Shown piece by piece: positions 35,378-42,639 of a stretch of DNA of 64,000 nt. The notes beneath the pieces are model-generated. The model saw only the letters and a program-made list of their open reading frames with translations, ran no database searches and was not told the origin of the DNA. The stretch is taken from positions 434,001-498,000 of the forward strand of contig JAGIAD010000002.1 of assembly GCA_017745075.1 (NCBI GenBank). Direction: 5' to 3'. The stretch is from Sphingobacteriaceae bacterium. Its GTDB lineage: Bacteria > Bacteroidota > Bacteroidia > Sphingobacteriales > Sphingobacteriaceae. A program made the position numbers and the translations under genes. The stretch's first letter is position 1; the number at the start of each line of letters is the position of its first letter.

Positions 35378-37129
35378 ATGTTTTTAAGAAAATCACTTTT
35401 ATATATTTTGCTGTTCAGCAGCATTTCGTTTACCGGTTTTAGTCAGGGTTTTTTAAAAGCATCGGGTACAAAAATTGTTGATGGCCGCGGTCAGAATGTA
35501 TTATTGCGTGGCGTTGGCCTTGGAGGCTGGATGTTGCAGGAAGGCTATATGCTAAAAATTAATAACGAGGCACAGCAGTATCGTATCCGCGAAAGAATTG
35601 CCGACCTGGTAGGGCCAAAGCAAACGCAGGAGTTTTACGACGCCTGGCTGGCTAACCACATGCGTAAAATTGATGTCGACTCGATGAAACGCTGGGGTTT
35701 TAATTCCATCCGTTTGCCTATGCATTATAATCTTTATACCCTGCCGGTTGATCAGGAACCTGTTGCCGGAAAAAATACCTGGCTCGAAAAAGGTTTTGCT
35801 TTAACCGATAGTTTGCTCAACTGGTGTAAAGCCAATAAAATGTACCTCATTTTAGATCTGCATGCTGCACCGGGTGGGCAGGGTAACGATTTAAACATTG
35901 CCGACCGCGATCCGTCAAAACCCTACCTGTGGGATAGCGAAGCCAACCAGGAGAAAACCATTGCACTTTGGCGAAAACTGGCCGAGCGATATAAAAATGA
36001 ACCTTACATTGGCGCCTACGATATTATAAATGAGCCAAACTATGGTTTCAGCAACCCGCAGGAAGATAAAAACGGTACCAAAGAAAAAGTAAATGCACCC
36101 TTAAGAAAACTGATGGTAGCAATTACCAAAGCCATCCGCGAGGTAGACCAGCAACACCTTATTATTATTGAAGGTAATGGCTGGGGCAATAACTATAATG
36201 GTATCTTCCCATTGTGGGATAAAAACATGGCTTTAAGTTTTCATAAATACTGGAATTATAACGACCAGGCTTCAATAGCGCATATCATCAAAGCCCGCGA
36301 TGAGCAGCAAGTACCCGTTTGGCTGGGCGAAACCGGCGAGAATTCGAATGTCTGGTTTACCGATGCCATCCACCTTTTAGAAAAAAACAATATTGGCTGG
36401 TCATGGTGGCCTTTGAAAAAAATCGGTGTCAATAATCCGATGGAAATTAAATCGAATCCCAATTATGATGCGCTGGTTAAGTACCTGAACAACGGTGGTA
36501 ATAAACCTAAAGATAGCAATGTGTACAGCGGATTGATGGAACTGGCCATTTATTCAAGGTTAGAAAATACCATCATTCACCGTGATGTAATCGATGCTAT
36601 GATCCGTCAGCCTTTTAGTAACGAAACCAAACCTTTTAAAGCCAATTTAATTCAAAACAAAAGTATTGTGTACGCGGTTGATTACGATCTGGGTAAAAAT
36701 AGTTTTGCCTATTTTGATACCGATACTGCCGATTACCACACTTCAACCAGTAAAAGATCAGTCGGAAACCGCGGCAGGATTTACCGCAATGATGGTGTTG
36801 ATATTGCCAAAGATTCGCTGCAGTACGAAAAATATTATGTAAACCACATCGAAAAAGGTGAGTGGCTGCAATACACGGTTAATGTTGTGCAGAAAGGTAC
36901 TTACACCTTAAAAATAAATGCAGCAGCTGAAAATGCTGCCGGGCGGATCACCATTTTGATTGATGGTAAAACCGTTGCCAAAGAAGTAATGGTTCCAAAT
37001 ACCGGTGATGAGAAAAAGTTTGCCACTTTCGAAATCAAAAATGTACCATTAAAAGCCGGAAGGCAAAAAATCAGGGTGCTGGCTGATACCGGAGGTTATA
37101 ATTTTAGCTATATTCAGTTTGTAAAATAA
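35378..37129 (+). CDS. Glycoside hydrolase family 5 with C-terminal CBM6-like domain
   Basis: A 583-residue exported enzyme (signal peptide to SQG, about residue 23). The GH5 barrel spans about 30-375 with the N-terminal LLRGVGLGGWMLQEGYM, acid/base E219 in YDIINEPN and nucleophile E318 in VWLGETGEN. A linker (about 375-425) precedes a CBM6-type jelly roll at about 430-583 (DIAKDSLQYEKYYVNHIEKG and GYNFSYIQFVK). It resembles exo-beta-1,3-glucanase/cellulase-like GH5 groups. It probably cooperates with the neighbouring GH30 on branched beta-glucan. The start is 18 bases after the GH30 stop. Confidence 0.9.
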   Translation: MFLRKSLLYILLFSSISFTGFSQGFLKASGTKIVDGRGQNVLLRGVGLGGWMLQEGYMLKINNEAQQYRIRERIADLVGPKQTQEFYDAWLANHMRKIDVDSMKRWGFNSIRLPMHYNLYTLPVDQEPVAGKNTWLEKGFALTDSLLNWCKANKMYLILDLHAAPGGQGNDLNIADRDPSKPYLWDSEANQEKTIALWRKLAERYKNEPYIGAYDIINEPNYGFSNPQEDKNGTKEKVNAPLRKLMVAITKAIREVDQQHLIIIEGNGWGNNYNGIFPLWDKNMALSFHKYWNYNDQASIAHIIKARDEQQVPVWLGETGENSNVWFTDAIHLLEKNNIGWSWWPLKKIGVNNPMEIKSNPNYDALVKYLNNGGNKPKDSNVYSGLMELAIYSRLENTIIHRDVIDAMIRQPFSNETKPFKANLIQNKSIVYAVDYDLGKNSFAYFDTDTADYHTSTSKRSVGNRGRIYRNDGVDIAKDSLQYEKYYVNHIEKGEWLQYTVNVVQKGTYTLKINAAAENAAGRITILIDGKTVAKEVMVPNTGDEKKFATFEIKNVPLKAGRQKIRVLADTGGYNFSYIQFVK

Positions 37130-37144
37130 AAAGCAGACATCATC

Positions 37145-38344
37145 TTGAAAGGTATAAAACGAATCCTGGTTATTTTAGGGGCGATGGCAATAGTCATCAT
37201 TATCCTTTCAAGGTGCATGAATGCGGCCGATCAGTTACCAAAAGACATCAGGGGCGAAGCCTATACCGGTGCTGCCACCTGCGTAAAATGCCATAAAGAG
37301 ATTGGGCAATCTTTTACGCATAATGCACATAGTTTAACCTCTAAATCAATAGTCGGTCAGCAATTGTTACAGGTTTTTACACCCGGTTCGAATGTATTTA
37401 GTTATGATGCACACCAGAAGGTAATGATCGAAAAACGGGCAGGAGGCATTTTTCAGGTAGCCTATGTAGATGGAAAAGAAGTACGAGCTGAAAAGTTCGA
37501 TATGGTATTTGGTTCGGGCGAGAAGGCTTATACCTACGCCTATTGGAAAGGCAAAAAGTTGTATGAGTTGCCACTTTCTTATTTTTCGGCCATCCAAAAC
37601 TGGGCCATTAGTCCGGGTTTCCCTAAACAAACCTTTTACTATGACCGTCCCATTGGTAGCCGTTGTTTAGAATGCCATGCCTCCTATGTAGACAAGAAAG
37701 TAACCCAAACTTCGGGTGTTTCTACAGATGAGGAGCTGGAGCGTGGTGCATTGATTTACGGTATAGATTGCGAGCGTTGCCACGGACCAGGCCGGCAACA
37801 TGCGGTTTTTCACCTGGAAAATCCCGAAGAGAAAACGGCAAAATTCATCGCCATTTATAAAACGCTTAGCAGAAAACAAAAGATGGATGCCTGTGGGGTG
37901 TGCCACTCCGGCAATGCATTGGTTGCCCAGAAATCGGTTTTCGGCTTTCAACCCGGCGACAATTTAGACGACTATTATGCTCAAGACTTTGCTGGCTTTG
38001 GTGGTGCCGATCCCGACGTGCATGGCAACCAGACCGAAATGCTGAAAGGAAGTAATTGCTATCGCAAAAGCGAAACCATGACCTGCCAATCGTGCCATAA
38101 TACGCACGAAAATATTAAAGGCAATTTAAAAATCTACTCGCAACGTTGCATCAGTTGTCACCAGGATAGTAAACACAGCCAAGCTACACTTGCAAAAGGA
38201 TCGCTGAGCACCAATTGTATTAATTGCCACATGCCTAAAATACCTTCCAAACTCATCACTTTTCAACAGGCTGGTAAAGCTGATTTAAGTGCTTATTTAC
38301 TGCGGTCACACCATATCGGTATTTATCCCGTTAATAGTAAATAA
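37145..38344 (+). CDS. Seven-haem cytochrome c, membrane-anchored
   Basis: A 399-residue protein starting at a TTG 15 bases after the GH5 stop; this start restores a hydrophobic anchor (KRILVILGAMAIVIIILS). Seven CxxCH motifs bind c-type haem: at about residues 46, 174, 209, 250, 314, 335 and 358 (TCVKCH, RCLECH, DCERCH, ACGVCH, TCQSCH, RCISCH, NCINCH). The spacing resembles cytochrome c554/multihaem families. It sits at the end of a glycan-uptake operon, on the same strand and closely spaced, so it is likely co-expressed. Its electron partner is unknown. The next ATG (37183) would cut into the anchor, so TTG is preferred. Confidence 0.85.
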   Translation: MKGIKRILVILGAMAIVIIILSRCMNAADQLPKDIRGEAYTGAATCVKCHKEIGQSFTHNAHSLTSKSIVGQQLLQVFTPGSNVFSYDAHQKVMIEKRAGGIFQVAYVDGKEVRAEKFDMVFGSGEKAYTYAYWKGKKLYELPLSYFSAIQNWAISPGFPKQTFYYDRPIGSRCLECHASYVDKKVTQTSGVSTDEELERGALIYGIDCERCHGPGRQHAVFHLENPEEKTAKFIAIYKTLSRKQKMDACGVCHSGNALVAQKSVFGFQPGDNLDDYYAQDFAGFGGADPDVHGNQTEMLKGSNCYRKSETMTCQSCHNTHENIKGNLKIYSQRCISCHQDSKHSQATLAKGSLSTNCINCHMPKIPSKLITFQQAGKADLSAYLLRSHHIGIYPVNSK

Positions 38345-38397
38345 ACCAGATTTCGGGACAGAAATGCACAATGTGCTGATAAAGAGCTTTGATTTCG

Positions 38398-38405
38398 TAC
38401 ATTTG
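38398..38405 (+). promoter_or_regulatory. Bacteroidota -7 promoter box for the TonB receptor/DUF4249 pair
   Basis: TACATTTG fits TAnnTTTG and lies 28 bases before the ATG, supporting separate transcription from the preceding operon. No convincing -33 box. Confidence 0.45.
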
Positions 38406-38433
38406 GTTTCCTTCATCTTAGATAGTTGCCCAT

Positions 38434-40755
38434 ATGCTTATAAGACTCTACTTAGCTTTATTCCTTCTTTTTTTCAGTACATCTATTTTTGCGCAGAATA
38501 AATTTACCCTTAGCGGAACCATCAGGGATGCCGCCACAGGTGAAACCCTGATCGGTGCCACTGTCAGGATTTCTGGCGCCTCTACTGCTGCAACCCTCAC
38601 CAATAATTATGGTTATTTCGCCCTGAAACAGGTTGAGGGTACTTATACCCTGGCCATAAGTTATACAGGTTATGCCCCGGTGGTGAAAACCATTAATTTA
38701 ACAAAAGATACCAGGTTAAACGAAGAGCTAAAAAGTGCAAACGATCTTGCTGAAGTAACCGTAAATGCCAATAACCGTAAAAATGAAAATGTAAAAAGCG
38801 CACAAATGGGGCTTGAACGGGTTGATATGAAAGCGTTAAATACCATACCGGTGCTGTTAGGTGAAAAAGATATTTTGAAAACCATCCAGTTGTTGCCAGG
38901 CGTAAAATCGGGCGGGGAAGGAAATACCGGTTTTTACGTGAGAGGGGGAGCTGCCGATCAGAACCTGATTATCCTGGACGAAGCTGTAGTATACAATTCA
39001 TCGCACCTGTTGGGCTTCTTTTCTACTTTTAATGCTGATGCAATTAAGGATGTGAGCCTGTATAAAGGTGGCATGCCCGCACAATATGGCGGGAGGTTAT
39101 CGTCTGTTTTAGATGTTAAAATGGATGATGGCAACAATAAAGAGTTTAAATTTCAGGGCGGTATCGGGTTGATTGCTTCGCGTATTAAAGCCGAAGGACC
39201 AATTGTTAAAGATAAGGGTTCGTTTATGGTGAGTTTCCGCCGAACTTATATTGATGCGTTTTTACGCTCTTCGCCAGATTCGTCCGTAAATGGCAGTACC
39301 CTGAATTTTTACGACATCAATGCAAAGGCGAATTATAAAATCAACGACAGGAATACCATTTACATTTCGGGTTATTTCGGTAAAGATAATATTGGCGTTA
39401 AAGACCTTTTTGAAAATAACTGGGGCAATGTTACCACAACAATCCGCTTAAACCATATTTTTAGCGACCGTTTATTTTCTAACACTTCCTTAATTTACAA
39501 CAACTATAATTATACCGTAAGGTTGTTAAACGATGCCACAAACTTTAAGGCTACTTCATTGGTTCGCGATTTTAACTTTAAAGAAGATTTTCAGTATTTC
39601 AGCAACAAACATACCCTTAGGTTTGGTATAAATGCTACACAGCACCGTATTTCTCCTATTGATATCGACAGCGATAAATCTTCGCAGGTAAATTCGCTAA
39701 CACAGGAAAGACGTTATGGTATAGAATCAGCAGCTTACATCTCCGACGAATGGGCGGTTAACGAACATTTAAATTTTTTATATGGTATGCGTTTAGCTGC
39801 TTTTTCATTAATGGGGCCAGGCAATTTTAATAATTATGATGCGGACGGAAATATCACATCTACCAAGAGTGTAGCCAAAGGGAAATTTTATAAAAGTTAT
39901 TTTAACCTTGAGCCGCGTTTCTCGGTAAGCTATTTATTTAACGAACAGAACTCAATCAAAGCCTCGTACAACCGTAATACTCAGAATGTACATATTTTAA
40001 CCAATGCTACTTCCAGCTCACCTACCGACCAGTATGTGTTGAGCAGCAATAATGTTAAGCCCGAAATTGCCGATCAGGTTGCAATAGGCTATTTTAAAAA
40101 TATCGAGGATAACAATTACGAACTTTCAGGCGAGATTTATTACAAATGGCTGCAGAACCAGATCGATTATAAAAATGCGGCAGAACTGCTGGCCAATTCG
40201 AATGTAGAATCGGAGCTGATTTACGGTATAGGCCGCGCTTATGGCATGGAACTGTTTTTTAAAAAGAAATTTGGCAAACTGAACGGCTGGGTAGGTTACA
40301 CCTTATCACGTACCGAGCGTAAATTTACCGAATTGAATAATGGTAAATACTTTCCGGCCAGGCAGGATCGTACACATGATATTTCGGTAGTGGGCATTTA
40401 CAATATGACCAAGCGTTGGACTTTCTCTTCGAGTTTTATTTACAGCACGGGTAATGCGGTTACTTATCCGGCAGGAAAATATATTATTGGCGGACAACCA
40501 GCTTATTATTATACCCAGCGTAATGCAGGTCGTATGCCTTACAACATGCGTTTAGATGTAAGTGCTACTTTAGAAGGGAAGCCTGGAAAGAAATATCAAT
40601 CGAGCTGGAATTTCGGGATTTATAATGTGCTGGGCCGTAAAAACCCTTACTCAATAGAGTTTATTACCGATCCTGAAAATCCGAATAAAACTGCTGCACA
40701 GCAAACCTCACTTTTTGGGCTCATTCCTTCCATTACCTGGAACTTTAAATTTTAA
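38434..40755 (+). CDS. TonB-dependent receptor with carboxypeptidase-like regulatory domain
   Basis: A 773-residue outer-membrane receptor. Signal peptide to IFAQ (about 21), CarboxypepD_reg-like domain (25-105; TGETLIGATVRISGAS), plug domain (about 125-235; GEKDILKTIQLLPGVKSGGE, GFYVRGGAADQNLIILDEA and GGMPAQYGGRLSSVLDVKM) and a barrel ending WNFKF. This subgroup is usually paired with a DUF4249 gene, which follows four bases after the stop. Cargo unknown; the plug resembles FecA/peptide-receptor types. Confidence 0.92.
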   Translation: MLIRLYLALFLLFFSTSIFAQNKFTLSGTIRDAATGETLIGATVRISGASTAATLTNNYGYFALKQVEGTYTLAISYTGYAPVVKTINLTKDTRLNEELKSANDLAEVTVNANNRKNENVKSAQMGLERVDMKALNTIPVLLGEKDILKTIQLLPGVKSGGEGNTGFYVRGGAADQNLIILDEAVVYNSSHLLGFFSTFNADAIKDVSLYKGGMPAQYGGRLSSVLDVKMDDGNNKEFKFQGGIGLIASRIKAEGPIVKDKGSFMVSFRRTYIDAFLRSSPDSSVNGSTLNFYDINAKANYKINDRNTIYISGYFGKDNIGVKDLFENNWGNVTTTIRLNHIFSDRLFSNTSLIYNNYNYTVRLLNDATNFKATSLVRDFNFKEDFQYFSNKHTLRFGINATQHRISPIDIDSDKSSQVNSLTQERRYGIESAAYISDEWAVNEHLNFLYGMRLAAFSLMGPGNFNNYDADGNITSTKSVAKGKFYKSYFNLEPRFSVSYLFNEQNSIKASYNRNTQNVHILTNATSSSPTDQYVLSSNNVKPEIADQVAIGYFKNIEDNNYELSGEIYYKWLQNQIDYKNAAELLANSNVESELIYGIGRAYGMELFFKKKFGKLNGWVGYTLSRTERKFTELNNGKYFPARQDRTHDISVVGIYNMTKRWTFSSSFIYSTGNAVTYPAGKYIIGGQPAYYYTQRNAGRMPYNMRLDVSATLEGKPGKKYQSSWNFGIYNVLGRKNPYSIEFITDPENPNKTAAQQTSLFGLIPSITWNFKF

Positions 40756-40759
40756 TGCC

Positions 40760-41566
40760 ATGAAAAAACTTACGATATATTTTGTCCTTTTTACTTTATG
40801 CCTCACTTCATGCAAGAAAATTATCTCAATTAAGACTGAAAATGCCGACCCGCAACTGGTAATTGAAGGTATCATTAATGACCAATTAATAGATCAGGAA
40901 ATTAAAATCAGCAAAACGATAGGTTATACCGAGGAAAATGTTTTTCCGAAAGTTTCAGGTGCTACCGTTATCGTAACCGATAGTAAGGGAAATACATTTG
41001 TATTTAAAGAAGGAACCAAGCCTGGAACTTACGTTAATCACATGAAGGGTGAGCCCGGTGTTACCTATCATTTAAATGCTACTGTTGAAGGGCAAAACTA
41101 TACCGCGAGCTCTAAAATGCCCAACGTAGTTAAAATGGATTCGATCGGAATCATTAAAAATAATTTTTTTGGTCGCGAGCGCAAAACAGCTGCTGCTTTT
41201 TTAAAAGATCCGGCTAATGAAGTCAATTTCTACCACTTTAACCTGTATGTAAATGATGTGCTGTCGCGGCGCTATTATGCTAACAATGACAGATTAACCA
41301 ACGGTAACGAGTTACGGATCCAGCTCTTCTTTAAACCCAACAACGATCACGACAGCGATGAACTGAATACTAATGATAAGGTTAAGATTGAAATGGAATG
41401 TGTTGACAGTAATATATTTGATTATTGGTACGCCCTGAGTCAGCAATCAGACCGCGGACCAAATCAGGGTACCACGCCGGCCAATCCAACATCAAACATT
41501 ACAAATAATGCATTGGGTTATTTCAGTGCAAACACTTATCAGGTACTTACCATGACTGTAAAGTAG
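40760..41566 (+). CDS. DUF4249 family lipoprotein
   Basis: 268 residues from the ATG at 40760, just after the receptor stop. Lipobox LTSC (Cys16) and KKIISIKTENADPQLVIEG, the usual DUF4249 start, followed by beta-rich repeats (VIVTDSKGNTFVFKEGTKPG) of an Ig-like/transthyretin-like fold. DUF4249 genes habitually follow TonB receptors of the type upstream, so the two probably form one uptake or surface system. A longer in-frame reading from 40715 overlaps the receptor gene and lacks a good signal sequence. Confidence 0.85.
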   Translation: MKKLTIYFVLFTLCLTSCKKIISIKTENADPQLVIEGIINDQLIDQEIKISKTIGYTEENVFPKVSGATVIVTDSKGNTFVFKEGTKPGTYVNHMKGEPGVTYHLNATVEGQNYTASSKMPNVVKMDSIGIIKNNFFGRERKTAAAFLKDPANEVNFYHFNLYVNDVLSRRYYANNDRLTNGNELRIQLFFKPNNDHDSDELNTNDKVKIEMECVDSNIFDYWYALSQQSDRGPNQGTTPANPTSNITNNALGYFSANTYQVLTMTVK

Positions 41567-41603
41567 TCAAAACTCCTGATCGTAATTTACTGTTAAATAA
41601 AAG

Positions 41604-42563
41604 ATGAAAGTATTTATAAGTGGCAACATTGCGCCGGTTGGATTAAAAGAACTGGAAGCAAACAATATTTTGGTTACCCAATGGAAAGAAAACCGGCAGA
41701 TCAGTCCGGAAGAGCTGATAGAGGTCTGCCAGGGTCAGGATGCTTTGATCAGTGTTGGTCCAAATAAGATCAATGCAGGGTTTCTAAAAGCCTGTAGCCA
41801 TTTAAAGGTTATTGCCCTGCATTCGGTAGGTTATGATAATGTAGATATAGCTGCAGCACAGGCATTAAATATTCCGATAGGGAATACCCCCGGTGTGTTA
41901 AGTGCCGCTACTGCCGATACCGCTTTTTTATTGATGCTCGCTGTTTCGAGAAAGGCCTTCTACATGCACAGGAAAATTATTAAAGGCGAATGGAAAAAAT
42001 ATGAGCCTGCAGCCGAATTGGGTATCGAGGTAAATGGCAAAACGCTTGGTATTTTTGGTCTTGGGAAAATTGGCCTGGAAATGGCCAAAAAATGTGTCGG
42101 TGCCTATAACATGCCGGTAATTTATCATAACCGTTCGCGTAACGAAGAGGCTGAGCAGGCAATAGGTGCCAGATATGTATCTTTTGAGGAACTGTTGGCT
42201 CAAAGTGATGTGCTTTCCGTCCATACTGCACTCACGCCCGAAACTAAAGATAAATTTACACTAGGGGTGTTTAAACAGATGAAACCCAATTCCATTTTTA
42301 TCAATACCGCAAGAGGAGGCATCCACAACGAAAAAGACCTGATCACAGCTTTAGAAGAAAAAATAATCTGGGGAGCTGGCCTGGATGTAACCAATCCTGA
42401 ACCTATGGATCGGGAAAATCCCTTGCTTTCTATGGAAAATGCAGCTGTTTTACCACACATTGGCTCAGCCACAGAAGAAACCAGAGCCGCCATGGCACAG
42501 ATTATTGTGAAGAATATTTTAGCGGGATTGAAAGGTGAGAAATTACCGTTTCAAGTGGAGTAG
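41604..42563 (+). CDS. D-isomer-specific 2-hydroxyacid dehydrogenase
   Basis: A 319-residue NAD(P)-dependent oxidoreductase. The nucleotide-binding GLGKIGLEMAKK lies at about residues 152-163; catalytic residues are in NTARGG (Arg about 234), LDVTNPEPM (Glu about 263) and LPHIGSAT (His about 281). It reduces or oxidises 2-hydroxy/keto acids such as glyoxylate, hydroxypyruvate or gluconate-type substrates. It is on the same strand as, and 37 bases after, the DUF4249 gene. It could be co-transcribed but has no obvious functional link. Confidence 0.92.
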   Translation: MKVFISGNIAPVGLKELEANNILVTQWKENRQISPEELIEVCQGQDALISVGPNKINAGFLKACSHLKVIALHSVGYDNVDIAAAQALNIPIGNTPGVLSAATADTAFLLMLAVSRKAFYMHRKIIKGEWKKYEPAAELGIEVNGKTLGIFGLGKIGLEMAKKCVGAYNMPVIYHNRSRNEEAEQAIGARYVSFEELLAQSDVLSVHTALTPETKDKFTLGVFKQMKPNSIFINTARGGIHNEKDLITALEEKIIWGAGLDVTNPEPMDRENPLLSMENAAVLPHIGSATEETRAAMAQIIVKNILAGLKGEKLPFQVE

Positions 42564-42582
42564 AATGATGTAAGACGGAAGG

Positions 42583-42630
42583 TGTGAGATGAATGATGGA
42601 ACTGGATTCTTTCCCATCCTCCATCTCACA
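42583..42630. terminator. Convergent-gene hairpin
   Basis: TGTGAGATG pairs with CATCTCACA, with a nested GATGG/CCATC pair, between the convergent dehydrogenase and macroglobulin-like genes. It has no strong T run on either strand, but the position fits a bidirectional terminator. Confidence 0.5.
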
Positions 42631-42639
42631 TTTTCCATT

